The notes beneath the pieces were generated by a model. The model worked only from the letters and a program-made list of their open reading frames with translations, made no database searches and was not told the origin of the DNA. Positions 33,568 through 43,594 of a stretch of DNA of 43,649 bases are shown here, one piece after another; within the stretch, counting starts at the first letter, position 1; every line of letters begins with the position of its first letter. Position numbers and translations under genes: made by a program. Source of the DNA: an uncultured Alphaproteobacteria bacterium (GTDB lineage Bacteria; Pseudomonadota; Alphaproteobacteria; CAAHEQ01; UBA3637); NCBI GenBank assembly GCA_949286465.1, contig CASECI010000016.1, positions 1 to 43,649 of the forward strand, read 5' to 3'.

Positions 33568-34158
33568 ATGTTTTCAAAAGCTTATGATATATCTAAACAA
33601 GACAAAATCATTCATATATCATCACTCATAGTGAGTTTTTTATTTCTTTTTCTTCTAGTCAGTGCGTGTTTCTTAGGCTTTCAAAAAGTACGTAGAACTT
33701 TTATAACAAATAAAACTGTTCAGACGATTGTTCGAACTGCTCTTATTATATCTGGAAATCCTCAGCAATTTTCACAAATAGGTCCTCTTCCCCTTAATTC
33801 CATCTTTAAAGAGGCGTCAGGAAATACATATCAGCTCAATTCTGGTATCATCCTATCTGCTTATGTTCAAGCTGATAACACTTTCATGATTCAACTTCAA
33901 AATGTCCCATATTATGTATGCGAAAACATTGTCCTAAGTCAAGCCATTCCCTCCTTTGCTTATGAAGGTGGAAAAAATTTAGACATATCTGAAACCCCTA
34001 ATTTAACAGAATTTTGTGGAACCAAAAAGTACAGTAGAACGTCTTTCGGTCTTATTTTTAACAAATCTCTGAGCTCATCTGAGCATAAAAATCTAAAATC
34101 TTCTCTACTAAAAGCATTCCAGAAAATACCCTCAAACGCTTCTTTATTCCTTCCCTAA
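33568..34158 (+). CDS. Single-pass protein with a pilin-like head
   Basis: This 196-residue protein has one membrane helix (about 17-42, [20 protein letters not shown]) and an extracytoplasmic head. The head contains [19 protein letters not shown], which lines up with AFSVHVNDVPKRVCSLML in the cysteine-rich pilin gene near 39.2 kb, and a second cysteine in LTEFCG that could form the pilin-type disulphide. It therefore looks like a relative of type IVb pilin (PilS-like) heads. However, it lacks the Gly-x prepilin-peptidase site and would stay anchored by its helix. It lies between rpsD and infA without an obvious partner. Confidence 0.72.
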   Translation: MFSKAYDISKQDKIIHISSLIVSFLFLFLLVSACFLGFQKVRRTFITNKTVQTIVRTALIISGNPQQFSQIGPLPLNSIFKEASGNTYQLNSGIILSAYVQADNTFMIQLQNVPYYVCENIVLSQAIPSFAYEGGKNLDISETPNLTEFCGTKKYSRTSFGLIFNKSLSSSEHKNLKSSLLKAFQKIPSNASLFLP

Positions 34159-34247
34159 ATGTAAAACTGAAAAAATCTCTTTTTTTATTGCCAAATCAAA
34201 TAAAAAGGAATATATTATGGCATCTTTTAACTAAAAAGAGGTTTTTT

Positions 34248-34469
34248 ATGGCAAAAGAAGAAGTCTTAACTTTTACTGGTACTGTTGTCGAAAAGCTACC
34301 AAACGCAATGTTTCGCGTACAATTAGAAAATGGACACGAAATCTTAGCTCACACCGCAGGAAAAATGCGCAAGTTTCGTATTCGCGTCATGGTAGGCGAT
34401 AAAGTCGAAATTGAAATGACACCTTATGATTTGACAAAAGGACGTATTTCGTTTAGACATAAAAGTTAG
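34248..34469 (+). CDS. infA: Translation initiation factor IF-1
   Basis: This 73-residue OB-fold protein ([19 protein letters not shown]) has the conserved [20 protein letters not shown] and ends GRISFRHKS. The ATG at 34248 is preceded by AAAAAGAGG. A five-codon open frame (MASFN) with its own AAGGA lies just upstream. A polytopic membrane-protein gene follows. Confidence 0.97.
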   Translation: MAKEEVLTFTGTVVEKLPNAMFRVQLENGHEILAHTAGKMRKFRIRVMVGDKVEIEMTPYDLTKGRISFRHKS

Positions 34470-34496
34470 TTAATCTTTTTACAAGGGAGAAGAATA

Positions 34497-35570
34497 ATGG
34501 AGCTAACTTATTTCTTGACATGTATCATTGCAACAAGTGTTCTATCTTTTGTTCTCACTTATTTTTTATATAATCCCAATAAGCTCCCTACTCAAATTAG
34601 AGATTTATCAAATAAATGTGGTATCTCAGTCATCGGTGCTATATTTTTTGGTTGGACACTCGTAGAGCTTGCTTCTTATCCTAATGAATGGCCTAATACT
34701 TTTTCTCCTTTTGGGGTATTCCCTTTCCTTATCGCAGCTCTTGCTCTTTCTCTTTACTCTATTGAAAAAGGCGTTATTAATCGGTTTTGGATTTATTTGC
34801 TTATTACACTTATTAGTTCTCAATTTTTCCCTGAAGATGTTTCTGTTTGTCAAGGCCTTTTACCAATCGAATTAGAACGCTTATGCCTTGCCATCATTTG
34901 GGCTTTATTTATTCATCTCTACACAACTATGGACAAAGTTGAATCAATGACGCTCATTCAGACACAAGCCTTATGTATTGGTTTTACCTTTCTTTTCCCT
35001 ATTTATCCAAATCTATTCCCTATCAATTTTGCTTATTATCCTATACTTATCCTTGCCGCACTTCTTGGCTTTCTTTTTTATAAAAAGTCTTTCCCTTTCT
35101 TACAATTAGGGAAAACAGGTTCTGCTCCTCTTGGCTTTTTAATGGGATTCTTCTTTATCCTTATGGCAGACAAAGGAATGTGGCTTGCTTTTATTGTTAT
35201 GCCTTCCTATTATTACTTTGAATGGATATACTCTTTTATTTATCGATTAAAAAATAAAACAGTCCAATTGCCAATCAAATATACCTTTTATATCTCTCAT
35301 GTCATCCAGAACCATTTAAATGGTATTGGTATTATGTCCTTTTTAATGAAAAGAATGATTATTTTAGCTTTACTCGGTATCCTTATTCAGGATTTTATAA
35401 TTATAGCTGCTGTTGCCCTAGTCATTCTTTATCTCGATTTAATTACCAGATTAAATACATGGGGAGAGCCTAAACCGCGTTTAAGAGACGTTTTTTCCGA
35501 TGTCAAACAAGCAACGTCTATTCTATGGCATTCCGCTAAGGATGAAGTCTCTAAGTTGAAAAAACGGTAA
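34497..35570 (+). CDS. Polytopic membrane protein, degenerate GT4/MraY-WecA-like
   Basis: This 357-residue integral membrane protein has about ten hydrophobic helices and a basic C-terminal cytoplasmic tail. [18 protein letters not shown] recalls the GDAGS-x-GF segment of the polyprenyl-phosphate glycosyl-1-phosphate transferases (MraY/WecA). However, the Asp is replaced by Lys and the family's DD motif is not seen, so catalysis of that type is doubtful. It sits between infA and uvrB, four bases before uvrB, and may be translationally linked to it. Confidence 0.7.
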   Translation: MELTYFLTCIIATSVLSFVLTYFLYNPNKLPTQIRDLSNKCGISVIGAIFFGWTLVELASYPNEWPNTFSPFGVFPFLIAALALSLYSIEKGVINRFWIYLLITLISSQFFPEDVSVCQGLLPIELERLCLAIIWALFIHLYTTMDKVESMTLIQTQALCIGFTFLFPIYPNLFPINFAYYPILILAALLGFLFYKKSFPFLQLGKTGSAPLGFLMGFFFILMADKGMWLAFIVMPSYYYFEWIYSFIYRLKNKTVQLPIKYTFYISHVIQNHLNGIGIMSFLMKRMIILALLGILIQDFIIIAAVALVILYLDLITRLNTWGEPKPRLRDVFSDVKQATSILWHSAKDEVSKLKKR

Positions 35571-35574
35571 AATT

Positions 35575-37602
35575 ATGTTCCCTTTATATGAACATACGAC
35601 AAATTTAGATCCGGCCAATTTTAAATTATCCTCTTCTTTTAAACCTGCAGGAGATCAAGAACAGGCTATATCTGAACTTGTCAAAGGACTAGAAAATAAT
35701 GAGCATAATCAAGTCCTTCTGGGAATTACAGGCTCAGGAAAAACATATACCATGGCTCAAATCATTCAACGAATGAAACGACCTGCTCTTATCTTAGCTC
35801 ATAACAAAATCTTAGCGGCTCAATTATATGGAGAAATGAAATCTTTTTTCCCTGAAAACGCTGTTGAATATTTCGTTTCTTATTATGATTACTATCAACC
35901 AGAAGCCTATATTCCTAGAACTGATACTTATATTGAAAAAGATTCTGCTATTAATGAACAAATCGATAGAATGAGACATGCCGCTACTAGAGATATTTTA
36001 GAAAGACGAGATGTGATTATTGTTTCTTCTGTATCATGTATCTATGGCTTAGGAAGTGTTGAGTCTTATTCTGCTATGAAAATTCCTCTAAAGGTTGGAG
36101 ATAACTGGGATATATCAGACTTATCAAAACATTTAGTTGAGCTTCAATATCAGCGAAATAATTTAGCTTTTGAACGTGGCTCATTTCGAGTTTCTGGGGA
36201 TATTGTAGATATTTTCCCTTCACATTATGAAGATCTCGCATGGCGTCTTTCTTTCTTCGGAGACGAACTTGAAAGCATTCATGAATTTGATCCGCTAACT
36301 GGAGAACAAAAATTAGCCTTAAATGAAATCATTGTTTATCCCGCCAGTCATTATGTAACTCCTCGTCCTGCAGTTTCTCAAGCTATCCGAACCATTAAAG
36401 AGGAACTCAAAGAACGGCTTGCTTATTTTAGAGAAAATAATATGCCTTTAGAAGCTGAACGATTAGAACAGAGAACTCGTTTTGATTTAGAAATGCTGGA
36501 AGCAACAGGTAGCTGCAAGGGGATTGAAAATTATTCTAGACATTTAACTGGTCGCAAACCTGGAGAAGCACCTCCAACTTTATTTGAATACCTTCCCAAA
36601 GATGCTATTTTATTTATAGATGAAAGCCATGTCACTATTCCTCAATTAGGGGCTATGTATAAAGGTGACTTTTCAAGAAAAAATACTTTAGCTGAATATG
36701 GCTTTCGTCTTCCTAGTGCGAAAGATAATCGACCATTAAAGTTTGAAGAATGGAATGCTATGCGTCCTCATACTATTTTTGTTTCTGCTACTCCTGGTAA
36801 ATGGGAAATGGAACAGACCAAAGGTATTTTCACAGAACAAATTATTCGTCCAACAGGATTATTAGATCCTCAATGTGATATTCGACCTGTTACAAATCAA
36901 GTTGATGATTTACTAAGTGAATGTATAGAATGTGCTAAAAGAGGCGAACGTGTCCTTGTTACAACTCTAACAAAAAAAATGGCTGAAGACTTAACCGAGT
37001 ATTTAGCCGAAAATGGCGTTAAAGTAAGATATATGCATTCTGATATAGACACATTAGAGCGCATTCAAATTATAAAGGATTTACGTTCAGGAGCTTTTGA
37101 CGTTCTTGTCGGCATTAACTTACTTAGAGAAGGTTTAGATATTCCCGAATGTGCTCTTGTCGCAATTCTTGATGCAGATAAAGAAGGTTTTTTAAGATCT
37201 GAAACCTCTTTAATACAAACGATAGGAAGAGCTGCACGTCATGTTAATGGTCGGGTTATATTATATGCCGACAAAATTACGCTCTCTATTGAAAAAGCTG
37301 TTTCTGAAACAAATCGCAGAAGAGAAAAGCAAATCGCTTATAATAAAGAACATGGGATTACACCAAAAACCATTCAAAAAGAAATCCCTGATTTAATTAA
37401 AGATATTTGTGATCAAGACTACGTTGACACCTATTTGGAAGAAGAAGTTCAGCTTGTTTCCGGACAGATTGAAAAAACCGTCGCCCGCTTGGAAAAAGAA
37501 ATGAAACAAGCTGCCGAGGACTTAAACTTTGAAGAAGCCATCCGCTTGCGCGATGAAATCAAAAAGCTTCAAAGCAAAGAACTCGGCCTTCAAAAGAGCT
37601 AA
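35575..37602 (+). CDS. uvrB: Excinuclease ABC subunit B
   Basis: This 675-residue UvrB is the damage-verifying helicase-like subunit of nucleotide excision repair. Walker A is GITGSGKT (50-57), and the beta-hairpin region reads [20 protein letters not shown]. The helicase motifs include DESHV, SATPG and QTIGRAARH, and a C-terminal UVR domain ([20 protein letters not shown]) follows. Base composition shifts upward near 37420, inside the gene, while the protein continues normally. Confidence 0.98.
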   Translation: MFPLYEHTTNLDPANFKLSSSFKPAGDQEQAISELVKGLENNEHNQVLLGITGSGKTYTMAQIIQRMKRPALILAHNKILAAQLYGEMKSFFPENAVEYFVSYYDYYQPEAYIPRTDTYIEKDSAINEQIDRMRHAATRDILERRDVIIVSSVSCIYGLGSVESYSAMKIPLKVGDNWDISDLSKHLVELQYQRNNLAFERGSFRVSGDIVDIFPSHYEDLAWRLSFFGDELESIHEFDPLTGEQKLALNEIIVYPASHYVTPRPAVSQAIRTIKEELKERLAYFRENNMPLEAERLEQRTRFDLEMLEATGSCKGIENYSRHLTGRKPGEAPPTLFEYLPKDAILFIDESHVTIPQLGAMYKGDFSRKNTLAEYGFRLPSAKDNRPLKFEEWNAMRPHTIFVSATPGKWEMEQTKGIFTEQIIRPTGLLDPQCDIRPVTNQVDDLLSECIECAKRGERVLVTTLTKKMAEDLTEYLAENGVKVRYMHSDIDTLERIQIIKDLRSGAFDVLVGINLLREGLDIPECALVAILDADKEGFLRSETSLIQTIGRAARHVNGRVILYADKITLSIEKAVSETNRRREKQIAYNKEHGITPKTIQKEIPDLIKDICDQDYVDTYLEEEVQLVSGQIEKTVARLEKEMKQAAEDLNFEEAIRLRDEIKKLQSKELGLQKS

Positions 37603-39158
37603 TTCAACGCACAGGCGCCATTGGTATAGGTATGTCCCGCCGGGCAGCAGTAATTTATGCCGTCGACGGTCGTGACATCTCCGTCGCAGGTGCAGCCGTC
37701 AGACATATCATATCCTGTTTGCGGGCAATGGCCGGCTAAAGCACATTCTTTCATAAAGGCGACTTCGCAAAAGTCTTCTCCGGTTTTATGGCATTGTCGA
37801 CCACAGATATTCCCGTTATATATGCATGTTCGGGCGTTATCAGCCGAATCAAAATAACAGGCTTTCGTGTTTGTCTCGTCTACGCACCCATATAAATGGT
37901 CTGATATGTCTGATGGGCGGGCTAAAAGTTGGTAAGACATTCCGTTAGGACATCTTGGCGCGAAACATTCGCCATACCCGCATGGAGAAACGTTTGCACT
38001 ACATCCGTATCCGCACGTGTTTCCGTCTCTGTAACAGATGGGAAAGCCAACCGTAAAATCACAGCAAATTTCGACAGTTTGCGGACTGTTTACGCCATCA
38101 GCATATGTTTGACAACATAACTTTTTCTCCGGGTCATAGGTTCCGCCATTGCGGCAAGTGACCGTTTCACAAGCTGTATTGCATGAGGGCGGATCAAAAC
38201 AATTAGAACTGCAAACGCTTCCCGCCGGATCGTAGCATTTCCATAAAGTTGCTTCTTTATTGATCGGATAACATGTCACACCTGTATCACTCCAGAAACA
38301 TCCCCCATTGTTCTTCGTCAATCCTTCGTTGTGTTGATAGGTTGCTCCTTTAAAATCGTCACATACTTGTGGATCACATGTTCCGGAATAGCATGTTCCG
38401 TTTGTGTCTGCTTCACAACACCAATAATAGGATGAACCTGAATTTTCAAAGCATCTCAAAAAATCATGCGTCGGTGTCATTTTAAAACAATCTGTTCCCG
38501 GCAGGTGGCATCCGTAATACCAGTCTCCCAACCAATTGCCAGGTAATCGCTCAAAAGGCATTTCCGCCGGACATTGATCCGCATAACAGGTACCTTGTTT
38601 GCAATGACGTCCCAAGTCAGAACAATGCCACCCACATGTCTTACCGTTAATATAACATTTTGCATTTGTTTCCGCATCACAATAAATTTGCATACACACG
38701 CCGTCAACAGGCGTGTAACCCGATTGGCAACAGAGATTGACATCTTCAAAATAATAAGGCGCATCCGCAGGGCATTCACATAAACCCGTCGTCGGATTCA
38801 TAACCAAATTGTTTTGACACGCGCAGGCACCGTCCGAACCGCATACTTGATCCGACGGACAACAAACATTGTTGCAACAATTGCCTTCACAACAATCCGT
38901 ATCACCGCATTTTGTCGCCGTCGGCGTCGGACAACACGTGTTGGATGTTGTGCAATAATCACTGCCGCAATCCGTACATCCGTCTGTACCGCAAGGCGTT
39001 TGAATGGTACGGCATTCCCCGCCGCAACACTTTTCCGCACCGGAACAAGCCGGTATACACGCTTGATCTATCGCACCTTGATCTTTACTTAAATAAAAAA
39101 TCATCAAGTTTGTTTCCGCGTCACAAATATCGGCACTTTCAAATAAGACATCATTCAC
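37599..39158 (-). CDS. Cysteine-rich repeat part of a frameshifted pilin-headed surface protein
   Basis: A 519-residue cysteine-rich ectodomain starts at a GTG (39156-39158) only by default. The real continuation is from the pilin-like piece at 39155-39487 by a one-base frame change. It has the same plan as the gene at 3-1805, including [18 protein letters not shown] versus GSDICNADTNQMLFYYNK. It carries similar 30-residue modules (CY-x5-CG-x2-C...GxCY) near 38650, 38040 and 37820. The end TCDG...[15 protein letters not shown] is EGF-like. It overlaps the uvrB stop convergently by four bases. Base composition is much higher than in its paralogue. Confidence 0.75.
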   Translation of the reverse strand: MNDVLFESADICDAETNLMIFYLSKDQGAIDQACIPACSGAEKCCGGECRTIQTPCGTDGCTDCGSDYCTTSNTCCPTPTATKCGDTDCCEGNCCNNVCCPSDQVCGSDGACACQNNLVMNPTTGLCECPADAPYYFEDVNLCCQSGYTPVDGVCMQIYCDAETNAKCYINGKTCGWHCSDLGRHCKQGTCYADQCPAEMPFERLPGNWLGDWYYGCHLPGTDCFKMTPTHDFLRCFENSGSSYYWCCEADTNGTCYSGTCDPQVCDDFKGATYQHNEGLTKNNGGCFWSDTGVTCYPINKEATLWKCYDPAGSVCSSNCFDPPSCNTACETVTCRNGGTYDPEKKLCCQTYADGVNSPQTVEICCDFTVGFPICYRDGNTCGYGCSANVSPCGYGECFAPRCPNGMSYQLLARPSDISDHLYGCVDETNTKACYFDSADNARTCIYNGNICGRQCHKTGEDFCEVAFMKECALAGHCPQTGYDMSDGCTCDGDVTTVDGINYCCPAGHTYTNGACALN

Positions 39159-39487
39159 GGTAACGATTTATCAGCCGTCACCATATCCAACATCAAAGAA
39201 CAAACCCGTTTCGGTACGTCATTCACATGAACGGAGAAAGCATCCTCACTTTCAATCCAAATAGCCATTGGATAACCATGCGTGGACACGGACCCGAGTT
39301 CGGGGAGGATGAGTTGTCCGGATGTTCTGTCAAAGAGTTGGTTACTGTCCAGGGCGGCAAGTTCCCACAGATGAACGTCATGAATAGTATTATTGGCTTT
39401 ATATTTCGCAAATGCCCACATCAACCCCGCAACGGCAGTGACAGATAAAACTCCAATGATGGCTAATACAGCTAGCATCTCTATCAT
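39155..39487 (-). CDS. Pilin-like N-terminal head of the same frameshifted gene
   Basis: 110 residues starting MIEMLAVLAIIGVLSVTAVA. In-frame sequence just upstream reads KYQHGRS, so the prepilin-peptidase site GRS-MIEML of a type IV prepilin is visible but is cut from its start. A TTG at 39519-39517 behind GAGGAG starts the other frame (MKVK...), and adding one A to the five-A run at 39506-39510 restores MKVKKYQHGRS. A second lesion follows. At 39158, TTACCG must be TTAACCG for the frame to run on as KSLTVND into the cysteine-rich part. The head ends VNDVPKRVCSLMLDM, the PilS-like segment. It is a broken gene, or the lesions are assembly errors. Confidence 0.72.
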   Translation of the reverse strand: MIEMLAVLAIIGVLSVTAVAGLMWAFAKYKANNTIHDVHLWELAALDSNQLFDRTSGQLILPELGSVSTHGYPMAIWIESEDAFSVHVNDVPKRVCSLMLDMVTADKSLP

Positions 39488-39549
39488 ACTGCGACCATGT
39501 TGATATTTTTAACTTTCAAAATTTGTCTCCTCTTAAAGAAACTGCTTAT

Positions 39550-39948
39550 TTATTTCAATATGATTTGTTTAATACGATCAACCATGGAAAAAAAACCATT
39601 TCTACGAGTTGGAGATAAATGATTATGTAGTCCCAACTGTTTGAAAATACCATCAATATCGGTTTCTTGAATCTCAAGCTTTGTTTTCCCAGAATATGCC
39701 ATAAGAATAATAGCTATCAATCCCCTTACAATTAACGCATCGCTATCCGCTCTAAAAAAATAGGTATCATCACATTTATTATATGTCAGCCAAACTTGGC
39801 TCATACATCCATCCACTTTATTTTCATCAGTTTTTAGATAATCTGGAAATGGTGGAAGCTCTTCTCCTAAATCGATTAAGTATTTATATTTATCTTCCCA
39901 ATCCTCTAAAAAAGAAAAATTATCAATAACCTCTTCTAACGTCATCAT
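39550..39948 (-). CDS. sufE: Cysteine desulfuration protein SufE
   Basis: This 132-residue SufE accepts persulfide sulfur from SufS for Fe-S cluster assembly. The acceptor is Cys48 in VDGCMSQVWL, the family signature, and the C-terminal LSPTRRNGFFSMVDRIK is typical. The gene lies eight bases after a secreted-protein gene and about 30 bases ahead of the start of the broken pilin gene. No other suf gene is in the window. Confidence 0.95.
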   Translation of the reverse strand: MMTLEEVIDNFSFLEDWEDKYKYLIDLGEELPPFPDYLKTDENKVDGCMSQVWLTYNKCDDTYFFRADSDALIVRGLIAIILMAYSGKTKLEIQETDIDGIFKQLGLHNHLSPTRRNGFFSMVDRIKQIILK

Positions 39949-39956
39949 TTGCGCTC

Positions 39957-41549
39957 CTATGGAATTAAAGGCTCATTTTCTACCTCTAGACTGTTTGTTT
40001 CTTGAAGAGGTGCAACATTCTCTGGCTCTGTTGCATTCGGGATAATTAATATATTATTCAAATAAAGACCTTCCTTGTTATATTTTAAACTAAATACATC
40101 CACAGTTTGCCCTTTTGCGTTTATAGAATGTTTCGCTGATGAAAGATACGGTCTTAATACCTCCAAGATGCCTTCTTGAGGTTCACAAAGAGAAGTCGCT
40201 CTTTGTTGCGCAGCAAGAGCTTGATTAAATAAGGAATTATCCTGTGTATCTGCCATTTTTGTCATAATTGCCTCTGCCTCTTGTTGTGCAGCCGAGCAAG
40301 CTTTCTCATCTACTTGACTTTCTGGAGAGATAAAATCAAAATTAACAATAGTCATTGCTCCATCAAAAGTTTCTTCATTTGGAGAAAAGTCTCCACTAAT
40401 TGAAATAGAATAGTCTTCTGAACCTAGAGAAATCTCTTTTATTCGAAGAGTTAATGTTCTTAAGGCTTCATCAGTTAATACGTTCACCTTCTCTTGTATC
40501 TCTTCTCTTTTCTTATCATCAAGTGTCTCATCTAAAAGTTGTTGATTTAATGCCGAGAGCTGTTGGAATTTACTTCCATCTATATTAGGCACCACAAAAT
40601 CAAAAGTTATATAATTTGGTAATTTTTCTGTCATTCCGGGTATATTTTGTGCAATACGAATATCTTTAACAGAACCTCTTGTCGTAACGTCTATCAGATC
40701 TGTATCGGCTGCTTTTTTTGCTTTTGAAGACAAGGAAACATTAGCCTTTATCTCTTGAACAGGAAGCAACATCGATGAAATGCTCAAATCTGAGATATTA
40801 GAAGAGAACTTCATTTCTTTGATTGTCCACAAATCCTGTAAGTTTAGTGTTTGCAAATTTACTTCAGGAATCTCTATCAAACTTGTCAACCGGTTAAAAC
40901 GCAATGCCCCTAAAGGTGTATTTAAGAAAAACTGAGAAACACCTGATGCTCTTTCAATCTTAGTCTTTTGTTGCATAAGGGGTGTTATATTTACCTTCTC
41001 TAAGATTTGATTAACAGAGAGAATATTTTCCCCTTCTCTTTGCATTTCAACTTTATCAATGGTCAAATTTTGACCAACAGAGATATTTAAGGCGGGGACA
41101 AAAACGACTTTATATAGAAATTGCTGCATTTTTACGCCATTCTGAAGCATCGTTTGTTGTAAAAGAGGACTAATTTGAGACAAATCTGCAAAATTTGCTT
41201 CAAAAGCAGGATACCCATTAAAATCAGAAATACGATTTAAAAGAACTTCGTACTGAGGAATAATTGTTTTTTCTTCATTATTAAGAACGCTTTGAGGAAC
41301 CGTTATCTTATATCCTGTCACATTTTCTGTTATTGTTGGTTCAGAAGAGAGCGTAATTTCACTTGGCAAGATATCTTCTTTAAAAAGAGATAATAAGGCT
41401 TGTCCTTCACCTGAAACATCACTTCCTTGCTGAACAACAATTGACTGTATAGAATTTTCTAATTCGCTAACTTGAGGCTCCTTAACTTGAGCATACCCAT
41501 TTAAAACTAAAGTAAAACAAATTACCGTTGATAAGAAAAGTGTTCTCAT
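39957..41549 (-). CDS. Exported protein of unknown family
   Basis: This 530-residue protein has a signal peptide (MRTLFLSTVICFTLVLNGYA with cleavage after YA). The rest is soluble and beta-rich, with repeated hydrophobic-polar segments (DVTTRGSVKDIRIAQNIP, LTLRIKEISLGSEDYSISI) and an acidic Pro-containing tail. Two cysteines at about 425 and 460 could form a disulphide. A YdgA/DUF945-like fold is conceivable from the length and pattern but is not supported by a motif. It is eight bases after DUF3126 and eight before sufE, so the three are probably co-transcribed. Confidence 0.75.
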   Translation of the reverse strand: MRTLFLSTVICFTLVLNGYAQVKEPQVSELENSIQSIVVQQGSDVSGEGQALLSLFKEDILPSEITLSSEPTITENVTGYKITVPQSVLNNEEKTIIPQYEVLLNRISDFNGYPAFEANFADLSQISPLLQQTMLQNGVKMQQFLYKVVFVPALNISVGQNLTIDKVEMQREGENILSVNQILEKVNITPLMQQKTKIERASGVSQFFLNTPLGALRFNRLTSLIEIPEVNLQTLNLQDLWTIKEMKFSSNISDLSISSMLLPVQEIKANVSLSSKAKKAADTDLIDVTTRGSVKDIRIAQNIPGMTEKLPNYITFDFVVPNIDGSKFQQLSALNQQLLDETLDDKKREEIQEKVNVLTDEALRTLTLRIKEISLGSEDYSISISGDFSPNEETFDGAMTIVNFDFISPESQVDEKACSAAQQEAEAIMTKMADTQDNSLFNQALAAQQRATSLCEPQEGILEVLRPYLSSAKHSINAKGQTVDVFSLKYNKEGLYLNNILIIPNATEPENVAPLQETNSLEVENEPLIP

Positions 41550-41557
41550 GTTTGCTC

Positions 41558-41767
41558 CTATAAATCTTCTGGTAGAATTGTTAAATGAAAGTCATATGAT
41601 ACTTCGCCTTCATCTTCATTTTTATAAATAACACCTAAAAACTCACTTGCTTTATAGACTTCTGCTGGTGCGTCATTTGTGTTTCCTTCTTTGATATAAA
41701 GTCCTTGTGTATTCATCAAAGCTTGAAAATATTTTTCTAATTTTTGTATCTCTGATTTTGTTAACAT
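41558..41767 (-). CDS. DUF3126-family protein
   Basis: This 69-residue small soluble protein matches the alphaproteobacterial DUF3126 family, with PAEVYKASEFLGVIYKNEDEG and a closing ILPEDL. Function unknown; the family is restricted mainly to Alphaproteobacteria, which supports the taxonomic placement. First of a minus-strand run, divergent from dusA across 80 bases of AT-rich sequence. Confidence 0.9.
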   Translation of the reverse strand: MLTKSEIQKLEKYFQALMNTQGLYIKEGNTNDAPAEVYKASEFLGVIYKNEDEGEVSYDFHLTILPEDL

Positions 41768-41847
41768 AGTACCCTCTTATTTTTCTTTCATCATAAAAGA
41801 AAAAAATATTTTTAAAAAGTCTTTTTTTCATATATGATTAAAAAACT

Positions 41848-42786
41848 ATGCAAAAAGAAATTTCTATTGCTCCTATGCTCGATTGGACAGATTGTCATTT
41901 CCGATTTTTTCTACGACAAATTTGTCATCATGCCTTATTATATACAGAGATGATTAATGAACATGCTATTGTTATGGGAAATAAGGAGCGTATTTTATCT
42001 TTTAATACATTAGAAAAGCCTCTTGTCTTACAAATCGGCGGTTCAAATCCAGAATTAATGGCTCAAAGTGCTTCTATTGCTGAAGAATATGGCTTTCAAG
42101 AAATCAATATCAATGCTGGGTGTCCTTCTGAGCGGGTGCAGGCTGGAGAATTTGGAGCTTCTTTAATGGCCAAACCCGAACTTATCGCATTCTGCATCGA
42201 AAAAATGAGGGCGAAAACACGCCTCCCGATTACCATTAAAACTCGAATTGCTCTTGAAGGGCCTGGGGATGGACATAAGGAACTAAATCATTTTATACAA
42301 ACGATTTCCTCTGTAGGATGCAAAAAGTTTATTATTCATGCCAGAAAAGCACGCCTTAAAGGATTGTCTCCAAAAGAAAACAGAGAAAAAATGCCTCTTA
42401 ACTATCCTCTTGTTTATCAAATAAAGGAAGAATTTCCAAATTTACAAATTATTATTAACGGAAATATTACTTCTTTTGAAGAAATAGATTCTCATTTAGA
42501 AAAAACAGATGGGGTCATGATTGGAAGATATGCTTACGCTAATCCTTATTTTTTGGCTTTAATTGATTCTAAATACTACTCTGATAATCATGCTATTCCG
42601 ACAAGAGAAGAAATCATTGAAAATATGATTCCTTATTTAGAAGATAAATTAAAACAAGGAATAAAATTACACGCAATGACCCGTCATATGATGGGGCTCT
42701 ATTATAAACAACCACGTGCTAAAGAATTCAAAAAAACAATCATGACAAGTGATTTAAATGAGCTAAAGAATTTCTTAAAAAGATAA
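41848..42786 (+). CDS. dusA: tRNA-dihydrouridine synthase A
   Basis: This 312-residue FMN enzyme reduces uridines 20 and 20a in the tRNA D-loop. The sequence starts SIAPMLDWTDCHFR and carries the catalytic Cys92 in INAGCPSERVQ. The FMN-binding IIHARKARLKGLSPKENR and GVMIGRYAYANPY are typical of DusA. The last 12 bases overlap the xthA end convergently. Confidence 0.96.
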   Translation: MQKEISIAPMLDWTDCHFRFFLRQICHHALLYTEMINEHAIVMGNKERILSFNTLEKPLVLQIGGSNPELMAQSASIAEEYGFQEININAGCPSERVQAGEFGASLMAKPELIAFCIEKMRAKTRLPITIKTRIALEGPGDGHKELNHFIQTISSVGCKKFIIHARKARLKGLSPKENREKMPLNYPLVYQIKEEFPNLQIIINGNITSFEEIDSHLEKTDGVMIGRYAYANPYFLALIDSKYYSDNHAIPTREEIIENMIPYLEDKLKQGIKLHAMTRHMMGLYYKQPRAKEFKKTIMTSDLNELKNFLKR

Positions 42787-43560
42787 CTCACAAAAGATAG
42801 GAGCATGATCTGAAGGCTTCATTTTTCCTCTCCACTCTTTTAAAACGTCGGCATTCTTAACTTCTGAACGAAGTAATGGAGATATATACAGAGCATCCAG
42901 AAAAATACCATTATTTCTTGGCCAGGCACCTCCTTGAAAATCCCAAAATGTATAAAATTTCTCTTGAGAATGAAAATGTCTTAAAGCATGGAATAATCCT
43001 GTTCCTTGAAGTTCTCTTAATTTTTCTCGTACAGAACTGACCATTAATGCGCTATCTCGAAATAATTCTGGATTATAAACATCTTTATCTTGATAAATAA
43101 CATTAAAATCGCCCCCTAAAACGAAAGGAACATTTTCTTGAATTAATTGTTGTATATAAGCTATGAGTGCATCCATCCATTTTAACTTATATTCTAATCG
43201 AGATGTATCTGTTGGATTATTTAAAGGAGCTGTTCCATTTGGAACATAAACACTGATTATATGAATGTTATTTGTCGTCTTTACATCTATGAATCGAGCT
43301 TGATCCTCAAAACCTGGCAGAGCATTTCGTATCAGTTGAATAGGAGAATGCGACAAAATAGCAACACCATTCCATGACTTCTGACCACTAGCAAAAGAAT
43401 AATATCCCCTACTTTCAAAGTCAAGAACAGGGAACTTCTCTGTCTCCATTTTAATTTCTTGTAATAATAGTAAATTAGGTTTTTCTGTTTCTAATAATTC
43501 TTCAACTAAAGGCATTCTTGCCCTTAAAGACGCAACATTCCATGAAATTATTTTTTGCAT
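42775..43560 (-). CDS. xthA: Exodeoxyribonuclease III
   Basis: This 261-residue class II AP endonuclease has metal and catalytic residues Asn8 (SWNVAS), Glu35 (LLLQEIK), Tyr105 (VYVPNG), Asp151/Asn153 (GGDFNV) and the final PSDHAP motif. The usual RIDH segment reads FLDA, so one active-site-adjacent position is unusual. Function: AP-site incision and 3'-5' exonuclease in base excision repair. Confidence 0.93.
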   Translation of the reverse strand: MQKIISWNVASLRARMPLVEELLETEKPNLLLLQEIKMETEKFPVLDFESRGYYSFASGQKSWNGVAILSHSPIQLIRNALPGFEDQARFIDVKTTNNIHIISVYVPNGTAPLNNPTDTSRLEYKLKWMDALIAYIQQLIQENVPFVLGGDFNVIYQDKDVYNPELFRDSALMVSSVREKLRELQGTGLFHALRHFHSQEKFYTFWDFQGGAWPRNNGIFLDALYISPLLRSEVKNADVLKEWRGKMKPSDHAPIFCELSF

Positions 43561-43594
43561 GACAAACCTTTTTTATTTAATTATACTTACATCT

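Noticed and set aside
38477-39163. Several open frames on both strands within the cysteine-rich gene
   Set aside because: They overlap the repetitive cysteine-coding sequence, have no ribosome sites and show low-complexity Arg/Thr/Val composition.
39150-39165. Programmed ribosomal frameshift joining the two pilin parts
   Set aside because: No slippery heptamer or downstream structure is evident, and a second lesion exists at the start of the same gene; base loss or sequence error is simpler.
41778-41806. Near-palindromic T-run/A-run upstream of dusA
   Set aside because: Imperfect and explained by the AT-rich divergent promoter region.
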